Shown here in pieces: positions 10,168 through 20,238 of a stretch of 64,000 nucleotides of DNA. Within the stretch, counting starts at the first letter, position 1. Each line of letters opens with the position of its first letter. This stretch comes from an uncultured Candidatus Pelagibacter sp. Its GTDB lineage: Bacteria > Pseudomonadota > Alphaproteobacteria > Pelagibacterales > Pelagibacteraceae. The DNA is taken from NCBI GenBank assembly GCA_905616465.1, contig CAJQSX010000002.1, positions 88,955 through 152,954 on the forward strand, written 5' to 3'. The notes under the pieces were generated by a model. It was given only the letters and a program-made list of their open reading frames with translations, did not search any database and was not told where the DNA came from. The position numbers and the translations under genes are program-made.

Positions 10168-12034
10168 ATTTTTTTTTAAATAAACTTATTAAACCTCCTA
10201 AAGAAATTAATAATACCGAGATCCAAATCCAAAGCATAAAGGGTTTAACTTGATACCTAATATTAAAATACTCCTCATTTTGAACTGAATTCATTGTAAT
10301 AAATTTATCAGTAAAAAATGTAGTTTTGATGTCAGCCTCACTAGTAATTATATTTGGCTGGTTATAAACTCTTAATTCAGGTTCTAACTCATCTTCTGTT
10401 TCATTTTCTCTGATAGAAAAATTTCCTTTAAAAGATGTATAGTTTTTTTCTTCAAATTTTTTTAAATCATTAAAAATAATCTCAAATCTATCATTCTTGA
10501 AGCTTTCACCAACTTTTAGATTTGTTATTAATTCACTTGAAAAAATATTATTAAATAAAATGCTTAATATTAATAAACTAAATCCAAAATGAGCTATGTT
10601 CTGTTGAATGTTCTTAAATCCTTTTAAAAAAAAATCTCTAATAGTTATAAAAAACAAATAAAAAGCACTTCCAATTAAGATGGTATTAACTAAAAAATCT
10701 ATGTCTAAATTCTTAACAATAAAGAAGGATATTAATAAAGAAATAATAAATAAGATCACCAAATGTAGTTTTTCTTCTAATCCTGATTTAATCCACTTTA
10801 ATTGGGGGCCTATAGCCATGAAAATTAAAAATGGAATTAGAAAAGGTATTATAAGTTTGTGATAAAATGGTGGACCAACAGAAATTTTTTGGGAAGCAAT
10901 AACATCTAAAAATATTGGATATACAGTTCCAATTAAAACAACTGATAAAAAATACATCATAAACCAATTATTGACCAAAATTGAGGTTTCTTTACTTAAT
11001 AAAAAAAATGAACTCGAATTTTGGTCGTCTGATTTATGAAAAATAAAAAAGATGAATAAAGACAAAAAAATTAATACAAATAAGAAAGTTAATATAAACA
11101 GCCCTCTTTCTGGATCGTTTGCAAATGTATGAACTGAATTTAAAATTCCAGAACGAACCAAAAATGTTCCACACATACTAAGAGTAAAAGTTGCAATTGA
11201 TAAAATTATTGCCCAAGAACTAAGATTGGATCTTTTCTCTAAAACTAAAATACAGTGTAATAGAGTTGTTAAAGCTAACCAGGGCATCAAAGAAACATTT
11301 TCAACTGGATCCCAAAACCAAAACCCACCCCAACCAAGTTCATAATATGCCCAAATTGAACCTAGTAAAATTCCTAAAGTTAAAAAAATCCATGAAACTA
11401 AAACCCAGTTTTTAATATGAATGGCCCAAATTTTAGAAATATAATTTAAAGTTGTTGCAGCTAGAACACTCGAAAAAATTATAGAAGATCCAACATAACC
11501 TAAATATAAAACTGGTGGGTGAATAGCTAAGGCAGGATCTTGTAAAATTGGATTAAGACCTAACCCTTCATTGGGAACAGGAAATATATAGTTAAATGGA
11601 TTAGACGATTTTATTAAAAAAACAAAAAAACCAATAATAATTATTTGTTGAAATAGTACAGTTAGTACTCTGTATTTCTTTAAAAGATCTTTAGATTTGA
11701 TTAAGAATAAAAAAATAAACAAGGTTAAGACTACTAACCATAATAACAAACTACCCTCATGATTTCCCCAAGTTCCTGAAATTTTGTAAAATAATGGTTT
11801 TGTTGTGTGCGAATTATTAAAAACTGTTTCATTGCTGAAGTCAGAATAAATAAAGGAAAAAACTAATCCTAGGAAACTTAGGACAACTAAAAATAATTGA
11901 ATGAAAGAAAAAGTTATAATTTTATAATCTAGTACTTCTTCATTTCTAAAATTTCTTATAGAAAATAAAATTATTGGAAAAGAAATGATCAGTCCAAAAA
12001 TTAAAGAATAATAACCTATAGAGCTATATAACAT
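10157..12034 (-). CDS. ccmF: Heme lyase CcmF
   Basis: GWGGFWFWDPVENVSLMPWL WWD domain; ISGTWGNHEGSLLLW. Confidence 0.96.
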   Translation of the reverse strand: MLYSSIGYYSLIFGLIISFPIILFSIRNFRNEEVLDYKIITFSFIQLFLVVLSFLGLVFSFIYSDFSNETVFNNSHTTKPLFYKISGTWGNHEGSLLLWLVVLTLFIFLFLIKSKDLLKKYRVLTVLFQQIIIIGFFVFLIKSSNPFNYIFPVPNEGLGLNPILQDPALAIHPPVLYLGYVGSSIIFSSVLAATTLNYISKIWAIHIKNWVLVSWIFLTLGILLGSIWAYYELGWGGFWFWDPVENVSLMPWLALTTLLHCILVLEKRSNLSSWAIILSIATFTLSMCGTFLVRSGILNSVHTFANDPERGLFILTFLFVLIFLSLFIFFIFHKSDDQNSSSFFLLSKETSILVNNWFMMYFLSVVLIGTVYPIFLDVIASQKISVGPPFYHKLIIPFLIPFLIFMAIGPQLKWIKSGLEEKLHLVILFIISLLISFFIVKNLDIDFLVNTILIGSAFYLFFITIRDFFLKGFKNIQQNIAHFGFSLLILSILFNNIFSSELITNLKVGESFKNDRFEIIFNDLKKFEEKNYTSFKGNFSIRENETEDELEPELRVYNQPNIITSEADIKTTFFTDKFITMNSVQNEEYFNIRYQVKPFMLWIWISVLLISLGGLISLFKKKYEK

Positions 12035-12454
12035 TTATTTTTCCTCTAAAGCTGCTTTAACCTCTGGGGGCATATAGTTTTCATCATGTTTAGCTAGAAT
12101 CTTTGTAGCTTCAAAGAAACTTTTATCTTTTAAATATCCCTCCGCAACAACCCCCTTACCTTCGGAAAAAAGATTTGGGATTAATCCTGAATAAGAAACA
12201 TTAATTTCATTTTTAAAGTCTGTAATAATAAAATTTACCTCTTTAGACGATATTTTAATTGAATTAATTTTAACCATTCCACCAACTCTAACCTTCTTAT
12301 TTTTAACTTCGTTTAAAAGCTGAATATCTGAAGGAGATTTAAAATAAACTACATTTTCTTCTAGTGATTTCAAAACTAAATAGACAGATAATATTAAAGA
12401 TAACAATATTAAAGTAATAAAAAAAAATCTTAATTTAACTTTTCGACCATACAT
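12035..12454 (-). CDS. ccmE: Cytochrome c maturation protein CcmE
   Basis: RVGGMVK and C-terminal [13 protein letters not shown] heme-binding histidine motif. Confidence 0.95.
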   Translation of the reverse strand: MYGRKVKLRFFFITLILLSLILSVYLVLKSLEENVVYFKSPSDIQLLNEVKNKKVRVGGMVKINSIKISSKEVNFIITDFKNEINVSYSGLIPNLFSEGKGVVAEGYLKDKSFFEATKILAKHDENYMPPEVKAALEEK

Positions 12455-12464
12455 GGTTCAAAAA

Positions 12465-12692
12465 TTAAATACTTTGGTTGCTAGATAGAATTTCTCTATT
12501 AATAGTTTGCGACCTTGCAACTTCTGCTCTTTTAGAGTCTAAGGCTCCAAATTTAGAAACAAATTTGTTTCTTTCTTTAACATATTGAAATTTTGTAATC
12601 ACGTATAAAGTTGAGAAGCTTAAAAGTGTGAACGAAAAAGCAGACCAAACATATAGTCCATATCCATTCATTTTTAAAAATTCGTTAATCAT
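12465..12692 (-). CDS. ccmD: Heme exporter protein D (CcmD)
   Basis: 75 aa, GYGLYVWSAFSFTLLSF; positioned between ccmC and ccmE. Confidence 0.8.
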   Translation of the reverse strand: MINEFLKMNGYGLYVWSAFSFTLLSFSTLYVITKFQYVKERNKFVSKFGALDSKRAEVARSQTINREILSSNQSI

Positions 12693-13396
12693 AATCTATC
12701 TAGTCCTTTATTTTTAATCTTTATCAGTTCTGTATTATATTTCATTAAAAATATTAATAAAGAAAACAGGGCAAATGCCGCAGTCATAATTAATAAAGGA
12801 AAAAGCATCGAAGAATGTATCGATGATTTTGATAAAACATTGATCGATGCAGGCTGGTGAAGTGTGTTCCACCAATCAACTGAATATTTAATTATTGGCA
12901 CATTAATTATTCCTAAAATAGTTATGATTGTTGTGATTTTTAAAACATATTCTTTGTCTTCATAAATTCTCCAGGCGACTAAGTACATTAAATAAAATAA
13001 AGCTAAAATTAACATTGAGGTGATTCTCGCATCCCATGCCCACCATGTTCCCCAGGTTGGCTTTCCCCAAATAGAACCTGTAACCAACGCAACAATATTA
13101 AAAACAAATCCTGAAGGTGCTAAACTTTTTGCAATTAAAAAAAAATTTTTGTTTTTAAAAATATAACCACTTAAAGATAAAAAAGTAATTGATGAAAAAA
13201 TACCAAGAGAAATCCATGCCGCTGGAACATGAACATACATAATTCTAACTGAGTGACTTTGTTTATAGTCTTCAGGTGAAAAAATTAAAGCTTCAAGCAA
13301 TCCAATGGAAATGACAACAACAAATAGTGCCGCAACATATTTTGGTGCTTTTGAAGTAATCAAAAAAATTTGATTTGGCTTAAAAAATTTAAACAT
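12689..13396 (-). CDS. ccmC: Heme exporter permease CcmC
   Basis: KPTWGTWWAWDARITSMLIL WWD motif; IMYVHVPAAW. Confidence 0.95.
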   Translation of the reverse strand: MFKFFKPNQIFLITSKAPKYVAALFVVVISIGLLEALIFSPEDYKQSHSVRIMYVHVPAAWISLGIFSSITFLSLSGYIFKNKNFFLIAKSLAPSGFVFNIVALVTGSIWGKPTWGTWWAWDARITSMLILALFYLMYLVAWRIYEDKEYVLKITTIITILGIINVPIIKYSVDWWNTLHQPASINVLSKSSIHSSMLFPLLIMTAAFALFSLLIFLMKYNTELIKIKNKGLDRL

Positions 13397-13433
13397 AAAT
13401 AATTATTAAGGGTTTTTAGTATGAAAGGTTGGT

Positions 13434-13491
13434 CTGATCAAGAATGTAGAGGGAGATAATATTGTAGTTACAAATTAGCACTCTTGATCAG
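13434..13491. other. Intergenic inverted repeat, possible structured RNA or terminator-like element
   Basis: ctgatcaagaatg (13434-13446) and cactcttgatcag (13479-13491) pair at 12 of 13 positions. Confidence 0.4.
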
Positions 13492-13560
13492 ATATGATTT
13501 AAAAATAGATGATTTCTATGTCTAAGATTTGAGCTAATTGTGTTAAAATAATGATCTTTT

Positions 13561-13881
13561 TTAATTTGAGGGCTTAAAATAGCTTGAGCCCCTCTTGCCG
13601 GAAAAAATTTCCTCAATTAAAGGATGCTTTATAGGCTCTTCTGAATCATCCATTAAAAGGTTTTGTTCTGAGACGTACGCCTCATAAGTAATCTCATCGT
13701 TTTCAGCTAGTAAATGATAAAATGGCTGATTTTTTCTTGGTCTCACATTTTTTGGTATTGATTGATACCATTCTTCTGAATTATTAAATTCAAAGTCAAC
13801 ATCATATATTACACCTCTAAATTCAAAGTGTTTGTGTTTAACAATGTCTCCTATTGAGAATTTAGCTTTTTGTATTGGCAT
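13561..13881 (-). CDS. hspQ: Heat shock protein HspQ (YccV/hemimethylated DNA-binding family)
   Basis: FSIGDIVKHKHFEFRGVIYDVD...QPFYHLLAEND...AYVSEQNL motif set. Confidence 0.92.
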   Translation of the reverse strand: MPIQKAKFSIGDIVKHKHFEFRGVIYDVDFEFNNSEEWYQSIPKNVRPRKNQPFYHLLAENDEITYEAYVSEQNLLMDDSEEPIKHPLIEEIFSGKRGSSYFKPSN

Positions 13882-13968
13882 TGTGTTTAGTATGGGTATT
13901 TAAAAAAAAAAATCAATGGTTAAAATTATATTGTTTTGTGATGTGTTTAATATGTTAATATCTTTTTA

Positions 13969-14520
13969 GTGAATAAATCTTTTTTAAAATTTGTTACAGA
14001 TTTTGGTCCTTTAGCTATATTTTTTTTTTATTATTATAATAATGATAAAAATTTATCGGTTGCTATTCCTCCACTCATAGTTGCAACTTTAGTAGCACTA
14101 GCTGTTGTTTGGTTTTTTGAAAAAAAAATACCGATGATGCCTTTAATAAGTGGAATTTTGATTACATTTTTTGGAGGCCTAACTATTTACTTTAATGATC
14201 CAGTATTTATCTACATAAAACCAACAATCATTAATGTGCTATTTGCTTTAGCACTATTCTTTGGAAAATATTTTTTCAAAGAGCCTGTCTTAAAAAAAAT
14301 TATGGGTAAATCAATTTCTTTAACTGGCACTGGATGGGAAATATTAAATAGAAGGTGGATGTTTTTTTTTCTATGTCTTGCAGTTTTAAATGAATGTATC
14401 TGGAGAACGCAAACTGAAGAGTTCTGGGTTAATTTTAAAGTTTGGGGAATGCTACCAATAACAATAGTTTTTACAGGTTTTCAAATATCACTAATTAATA
14501 AATATAAAATTGATGCGTAG
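13969..14520 (+). CDS. yciB: Inner membrane-spanning protein YciB/septation protein A (IspZ), GTG start
   Basis: KFVTDFGPLAIFFFYY; LNRRWMFFFLCLAVLNECIWR. Confidence 0.92.
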   Translation: MNKSFLKFVTDFGPLAIFFFYYYNNDKNLSVAIPPLIVATLVALAVVWFFEKKIPMMPLISGILITFFGGLTIYFNDPVFIYIKPTIINVLFALALFFGKYFFKEPVLKKIMGKSISLTGTGWEILNRRWMFFFLCLAVLNECIWRTQTEEFWVNFKVWGMLPITIVFTGFQISLINKYKIDA

Positions 14521-14857
14521 TAATTTAAAATTAGTAGTTAACAACCCGCATAAGAAAGTAGAAGAAAGACAATTTTTTGAAAGAGATGAACTTAAAATTA
14601 TTTTAGATTTATATGCTAAAATGGTGTCTGAAGGATCGTGGAAAGATTATGGTTTGAATATTTCTAACAGACAAGTAAGTTTTAGTGTTTTTAAGAATGC
14701 AGCAGAAAATGCTTTGTATAAAATTTGTAAAAATTTTAAACCTAAAAATAAAAACTTAAAATACTTAATTACAGACTCTAATGGTAAAGTTTTAAAAAAT
14801 TCTTTTGATTTGGAAATTTTACTTAAAAATATAAATTGGAAAAACTTTAAAAAGTAA
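14513..14857 (+). CDS. DUF2794-like conserved protein
   Basis: FFERDELKIILDLYAKMVSEGSWKDYGLNISNRQVSFSVFKNA; conserved pattern next to yciB in alphaproteobacteria. Confidence 0.75.
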   Translation: MRSNLKLVVNNPHKKVEERQFFERDELKIILDLYAKMVSEGSWKDYGLNISNRQVSFSVFKNAAENALYKICKNFKPKNKNLKYLITDSNGKVLKNSFDLEILLKNINWKNFKK

Positions 14858-14862
14858 AAAAA

Positions 14863-15633
14863 CTAACGTCTTTGACCAAATAATCTTAACAACATTATAA
14901 ATAAATTTATAAAATCTAAGTAAAGAGTTAAAGCACCCATAACAGCTTTTTTACCCATTATCTCACCTGAGTCACTCATTGCATACATATTTTTAATTTT
15001 TTGAGTGTCATAAGCAGTAAGACCTACAAAAATTAGAACACCTAAAATTGATATGATAAATTCCATTCTTTCAGATCCCATAAACATATTAACAACTGAT
15101 GCTATTATAATTCCAAACAGACCCATCATTAGGAAAGATCCTAATTTAGTAAGGTCTCTTTTGGTTGTATAACCATAAATGCTCATCGCACCAAAAGTTC
15201 CTGAGGTAATAAAAAATACTCTAGCTATACTTCCACCAGTATACATTAGAAAGATCGAGGAAAGTGATATACCCATCAAAGCAGCAAAAACCCAAAATAC
15301 AGTTTGAGCGGACGATGCTGACATTTTATTCATTCTTGCACTCATATAAAAAACAATTCCTAATGGCGCAAGCATTACTAACCATTTTAAAGGCGAACCA
15401 TATATTGCGTAACCCATAGGAGTTAGTCCAGAAATTCCTGCAGATGACATTTGAATATTAGAGCCTCCAGATAAATTGTAAAATAAAATAGAGAATACAC
15501 CTGTTAAAAGAATGGCAGAAGCCATGTAGTTATAAACCTTAAGCATGTGAGCTCTTAAGCCCTCATCCATTACTACTGTTGACTGTTGAGATTCTTTAGC
15601 TCTTGCTAGTATTCCTTTTTTATTAAATTCCAT
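14863..15633 (-). CDS. Bax inhibitor-1/YccA family membrane protein
   Basis: Multi-TM; YDTQKIKNMYAMSDSGEIMGKKAVMGALTLYLDFINLFIMLLRLFGQRR BI-1 C-terminus. Confidence 0.95.
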   Translation of the reverse strand: MEFNKKGILARAKESQQSTVVMDEGLRAHMLKVYNYMASAILLTGVFSILFYNLSGGSNIQMSSAGISGLTPMGYAIYGSPLKWLVMLAPLGIVFYMSARMNKMSASSAQTVFWVFAALMGISLSSIFLMYTGGSIARVFFITSGTFGAMSIYGYTTKRDLTKLGSFLMMGLFGIIIASVVNMFMGSERMEFIISILGVLIFVGLTAYDTQKIKNMYAMSDSGEIMGKKAVMGALTLYLDFINLFIMLLRLFGQRR

Positions 15634-15712
15634 ATCAACTAATATAATAGTCTTTTACTAATTATACAAGATACCTTAAAAGATTAAAAAAAATAAATCA
15701 AAAAAAACCTTA

Positions 15713-16750
15713 ATGAATTACAAAAAGCTGGGAAATACTAATCTTGATGTAAGTACAATTTGTCTTGGAACGATGACTTGGGGTGAGCAAAACACCCAAG
15801 AAGAAGGTTTTGAGCAGATGGATTATGCATTAGATCAAGGAGTGAATTTTTGGGATACCGCAGAGATTTATTCTATTCCTCCAAAAGAAGAAACATTTGG
15901 GGATACAGAGGTAATTATTGGAAATTGGTTTGAAAAAACAAAAAAGAGAGACAAAGTAATTTTAGCCTCAAAGGTTTGTGGCCCAATGAGAGAATATGTC
16001 AGAGGTGGTGGAAATCAATTTGGTACAAAAAATATTACTGAAGCTTTAGAAGATAGTTTAAAAAGATTAAAGACTGATTATATTGATTTATACCAATTAC
16101 ATTGGCCAGAAAGAAAAACAAATTTTTTTGGAAAATTAGGCTATGAACACGATGACAGCAACGAATGGACTCAGTTTGAGGATGTATTAGCTGATTTAAA
16201 AAAATTCATAGATCAGGGAAAAATTAGACATGTTGGTTTATCAAATGAAACACCTTGGGGATTATCAAAATTTTTAGAATTGTCTAAAGCTATGAATTTA
16301 CCAAGAATGCTTTCGGTTCAAAATCCATACAACTTACTTAATAGAACCTATGAAGTTGGTCTTGCAGAAATGTCCGTTAGGGAGAAAGTTGGATTGTTAG
16401 CTTACTCACCTTTAGCATGTGGATATTTATCTGGAAAATATAGGAATAATCAAATGCCAAAAGGCACCCGAATAGAGCGAGATGGTGAGTTTTGGACAAG
16501 ATATAGTAAACCCAATTCTGATAAGGCTATTGATGCTTATTTCGAAATAGCTGAAAAATATAAGTTAAATTTAGCTCAAATGTCTTTAAAGTTTTTAGAA
16601 ATTCAGCCTTTTGTAACTTCTGTTATAATAGGCGCAACCACCATGGATCAGTTGAAAACAAACATAGAAAGTGTAAATATAAACTTAACTAATGAAATTA
16701 TTCAAGAAATTAATGAGATTCAAAAAATTTATTCCAATCCATGTCCATAA
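15713..16750 (+). CDS. Aldo/keto reductase (Tas-like)
   Basis: LGNTNLDVSTICLGTMTWGEQNTQEEGFEQMDYALDQGVNFWDTAEIY; LYQLHWPER. Confidence 0.93.
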   Translation: MNYKKLGNTNLDVSTICLGTMTWGEQNTQEEGFEQMDYALDQGVNFWDTAEIYSIPPKEETFGDTEVIIGNWFEKTKKRDKVILASKVCGPMREYVRGGGNQFGTKNITEALEDSLKRLKTDYIDLYQLHWPERKTNFFGKLGYEHDDSNEWTQFEDVLADLKKFIDQGKIRHVGLSNETPWGLSKFLELSKAMNLPRMLSVQNPYNLLNRTYEVGLAEMSVREKVGLLAYSPLACGYLSGKYRNNQMPKGTRIERDGEFWTRYSKPNSDKAIDAYFEIAEKYKLNLAQMSLKFLEIQPFVTSVIIGATTMDQLKTNIESVNINLTNEIIQEINEIQKIYSNPCP

Positions 16751-17253
16751 TTAAAAAAAACTTAATAATATTTTCAATTTTTACTTTATTAACTTTAGCA
16801 CCCTCTAAAGCTGAAGAAATAAAAAAGATTGGAAAATTTAAAGATTGGCAAACAATGGTTTTGCTTCAGGAAACTGGAAAGGTATGTTTTGCTCAATCAT
16901 CTCCAGTTTTACAATCACCTAAATCAAACAAAAGAGATGCGAGATTATTTATAACTTTTAGACCAGGTGATAAAATTACAGATGAGGTTAGCACAAGTCC
17001 TGGGTATGAGTTTAATAAAAATAATTCTGTAACTGCAACATCTGGAAAAAATAAAATTAAATTTGACATTATGCAACAAGGTTTTGCTTGGATTGCAGAT
17101 AATAAAGTTGAAAAAAAAATGATCAAACTTTTGAAAAAAGGATCTAGAATAATGATTTCAGGATATAATCAAAAAGGATCACAAACCATTGATCACTACT
17201 CTCTTTTGGGTTTCACTAAAGCATATAAAGCCGCGAAAACAGCTTGCAGTTAA
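16741..17253 (+). CDS. Invasion-associated locus B (IalB) family secreted protein
   Basis: Signal peptide; FKDWQTMVLLQETGKVCFAQS and KGSRIMISGYNQKGSQTIDHYSLLGFTKAYKAAKTAC. Confidence 0.8.
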   Translation: MSIIKKNLIIFSIFTLLTLAPSKAEEIKKIGKFKDWQTMVLLQETGKVCFAQSSPVLQSPKSNKRDARLFITFRPGDKITDEVSTSPGYEFNKNNSVTATSGKNKIKFDIMQQGFAWIADNKVEKKMIKLLKKGSRIMISGYNQKGSQTIDHYSLLGFTKAYKAAKTACS

Positions 17254-17259
17254 TTACTA

Positions 17260-18441
17260 GTGTCTAAGAAAAAGATAGTTCTTGCTTATTCAGGAGGTTT
17301 AGACACATCCATAATATTGAAATGGCTTCAAGAAAAATACAATGCAGATGTTATTTGTTATACTGCTGATGTTGGTCAAATAATTGATCGAAAAAAAATA
17401 TTCAATAATGCTAAAAAATTTGGTGTAAAAAATATTATCATTCAAGATCTTAAGGATGAGTTCGTTAAAAACTATGTCTACCCAATGGTTAGAGGACATG
17501 CAATTTATGAAGGAGCATATTTATTAGGAACATCGATTGCAAGACCACTAATAGCAAAAGATCAAATAAGAATAGCAAAAAAATTTAAAGCATGTGCAGT
17601 TTCACATGGTGCCACTGGCAAAGGTAATGACCAGGTAAGATTTGAACTTGGCTATCATTATTTTGGTCCAAAAATAAAAGTGATTGCTCCTTGGAGAATT
17701 TGGAAATTAAAATCAAGAACAGACTTAATCAATTATGCAAAAAAACATAATATAGAAATTCCTAAAGATAAAAAAGGTGCTCCCCCGTTCTCTATTGATG
17801 ATAATTTATTTCATACTTCAACTGAAGGTAAGGTTCTGGAAAACCCTAAAAACTATGCGCCAGAATTTATATTTCAAAGAACTACTTCTCCAGAAAAAGC
17901 ACCTAATAAACCAACATTTGTGACTATAAATTTTAAGAACAGTGATCCATACGGAATTAATGGAAAAAAACTGTCTCCTTACAAATTATTGGAAAAGTTA
18001 AATACAGTGGCAGGTAAAAATGGAATAGGTAGAATTGATCTAGTTGAAAACAGATTTATAGGAATAAAGTCTAGGGGAGTATACGAAACGCCTGGGGGTA
18101 CACTTTTAATAAATGCACATAGAGCTATAGAGTCTGTAACTCTGGATAAAGAAACTATGCATAAAAAAGATGAGGTAATGTCAAAGTATGCTGAATTAAT
18201 TTACAATGGTTATTGGTTTTCTAAAGAAAGATTTAAACTTCAAAAAACAATCGACCTTAAAAAAAACAGGGTGAATGGATCAATTAAGTTAAAACTTTAT
18301 AAAGGAAATATCACTATTTATTCAAGAGTTACTAAAAGTAAGGCATACTCAATTAAAAAAGTTTCATTTGAAGAAAACAAGACTTTCAACAAATCTAGTA
18401 TTGAAAGATTTATTAATTATCATAAAAAAAAACTTAAATAA
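17260..18441 (+). CDS. argG: Argininosuccinate synthase, GTG start
   Basis: KKKIVLAYSGGLDTSIILKWL; GRIDLVENRFIGIKSRGVYETPGGTLL. Confidence 0.97.
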   Translation: MSKKKIVLAYSGGLDTSIILKWLQEKYNADVICYTADVGQIIDRKKIFNNAKKFGVKNIIIQDLKDEFVKNYVYPMVRGHAIYEGAYLLGTSIARPLIAKDQIRIAKKFKACAVSHGATGKGNDQVRFELGYHYFGPKIKVIAPWRIWKLKSRTDLINYAKKHNIEIPKDKKGAPPFSIDDNLFHTSTEGKVLENPKNYAPEFIFQRTTSPEKAPNKPTFVTINFKNSDPYGINGKKLSPYKLLEKLNTVAGKNGIGRIDLVENRFIGIKSRGVYETPGGTLLINAHRAIESVTLDKETMHKKDEVMSKYAELIYNGYWFSKERFKLQKTIDLKKNRVNGSIKLKLYKGNITIYSRVTKSKAYSIKKVSFEENKTFNKSSIERFINYHKKKLK

Positions 18442-18447
18442 TTCAAA

Positions 18448-19590
18448 ATGGATTTTAGTCCTTCAAGAGCTTTGGCAATTGATAATCTTAATCAATTTCT
18501 TGAAAACAATCTTTTTGAATATTCAAAGTTAAGAAATTTTGACTTTGGTCCAAACAATAGATCAAACATTTCTTGTCTTTCGCCCTATATTACTCACGGA
18601 ATTATATCTGAATTAGAACTAATTAAAAAATCATTAAGTAAATTTTCATTTATTAAAAATGAAAAATTTATACAGGAAATTTTATGGAGAACATATTGGA
18701 AGGGTTGGTTAGAATTAAGGCCTAGCGTTTGGACAGATTATTTAAGTGAACTAAAAAAAATTAGTAAAGAATTTAAAGATAGCACTAACTACAAAAGTGC
18801 AATTGAAGGAAATACGAATGTAGAGTGTTTCAATGAGTGGGTAAAAGAACTTAAAGAAAGAAATTATCTACATAATCATGCAAGAATGTGGTTTGCGAGT
18901 ATCTGGATTTTCACTTTAAATCTTCCTTGGCAATTAGGAGCAGAGTTTTTTATGAAACACCTTTATGACGGAGATGCTGCAGCTAATACTTTAGGATGGA
19001 GGTGGGTTGCTGGAATTCAAACGCCAGGTAAAAATTATCTCGCAAGTGAATGGAATATTAAAAAGTTTACTAATAATCGATTTCAAAATATTAAACTTAA
19101 TGAAGAGGCTAAACCTATTTTCAGTGATAAAACATATTCTGTCATTGATAGGAACTTTGGCAATCCTAAAATTTTAGAAGAGAAAACTTTGTTGATATTT
19201 GAAAATAATCTTTCATTTGAGATTGGTGATTTTAATAATAAAAAATTTAAAAAAATTATTTTAATCTCAAATAAAAGTGAAAACCGAGCTATTGTGCTTA
19301 GTGAAAACGTAATGAAATTTAAGTCTCAATTAATTGAAGATCAGAAAAAAAGATTAGAAGAAAAATCAATTAACTGTGAAATTATCGATCTAACAGAAAT
19401 ACAAAATATTAATGAAGATACATACGGTTTATACCCAACTGTTGGAGAAAACCTGGATTATATAAATTTGAATAAGTTAAAGATAGAATTTTTGTACAGA
19501 AAACTTGATCAATTTTCTTGGCAATATTGCAATAAAGGTTTTTTTAATTTCAAAAATTATATTCCAAAAATAATTACAACTTTTAATTAA
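18448..19590 (+). CDS. Photolyase/cryptochrome FAD-domain protein with atypical C-terminal region
   Basis: LRNFDFGPNNRSNISCLSPYITHGIIS; FMKHLYDGDAAANTLGWRWVAGIQTPGKNYLASEWNIKKFTNNRF; no canonical N-terminal antenna domain. Confidence 0.85.
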   Translation: MDFSPSRALAIDNLNQFLENNLFEYSKLRNFDFGPNNRSNISCLSPYITHGIISELELIKKSLSKFSFIKNEKFIQEILWRTYWKGWLELRPSVWTDYLSELKKISKEFKDSTNYKSAIEGNTNVECFNEWVKELKERNYLHNHARMWFASIWIFTLNLPWQLGAEFFMKHLYDGDAAANTLGWRWVAGIQTPGKNYLASEWNIKKFTNNRFQNIKLNEEAKPIFSDKTYSVIDRNFGNPKILEEKTLLIFENNLSFEIGDFNNKKFKKIILISNKSENRAIVLSENVMKFKSQLIEDQKKRLEEKSINCEIIDLTEIQNINEDTYGLYPTVGENLDYINLNKLKIEFLYRKLDQFSWQYCNKGFFNFKNYIPKIITTFN

Positions 19591-19594
19591 ATAC

Positions 19595-20203
19595 CTAAGC
19601 TAAAAAGACTTTAAGCCCATCTAAAATATACTGAACACTTAGTCCTGCTAAAATGATTGCTATTACTCTTGAGATTACACTAATTATTTTTTTATTAATT
19701 AATCTTGAAGACTTTGAAGCTATAAAAAAAATTGTAAAAGTTAAAAGCAAAACTAAAACTAAAGACAACATCCCAACAATTTGATTTGTAAAATTATCAC
19801 CTATGTCTGAAATAGAGACGATAACAGAAGTAATTCCAGCCGGACCAGCTATCAATGGTGTTGCTAAAGGAAAAACACTTACTCTATCTGAATTATATTC
19901 AAGATCATCTTCTTTTCTTTGTTGTCTCTTATCAAACAACATTTCTATTGATATTAAAAATAAGATAACCCCACCCGCTATTGTAAAAGCAGGAAAAGAT
20001 ATATTTAAATAACTTAATAAAGAGCTTCCCAATAAAGCAAAGAACAAAAGTATAAGAGCAGCTATTATTGTGGCACTTAAAGCAGTTTTAATCTTATCTT
20101 TGGTTTCCATGTGCTGGGTTACGATTAAGAATAATGGTGTTGTTCCCAAAGGGTCAATCACAATAAAGTATAAGAAAAAAGTTTGAATAAAAATTTCTAA
20201 CAT
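19595..20203 (-). CDS. MarC family membrane protein
   Basis: FFLYFIVIDPLGTTPLFL; PLATPLIAGPAGITSVIV. Confidence 0.93.
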   Translation of the reverse strand: MLEIFIQTFFLYFIVIDPLGTTPLFLIVTQHMETKDKIKTALSATIIAALILLFFALLGSSLLSYLNISFPAFTIAGGVILFLISIEMLFDKRQQRKEDDLEYNSDRVSVFPLATPLIAGPAGITSVIVSISDIGDNFTNQIVGMLSLVLVLLLTFTIFFIASKSSRLINKKIISVISRVIAIILAGLSVQYILDGLKVFLA

Positions 20204-20238
20204 CTGGTTTATCTATCTTTTTAAAATAATATTACAAT

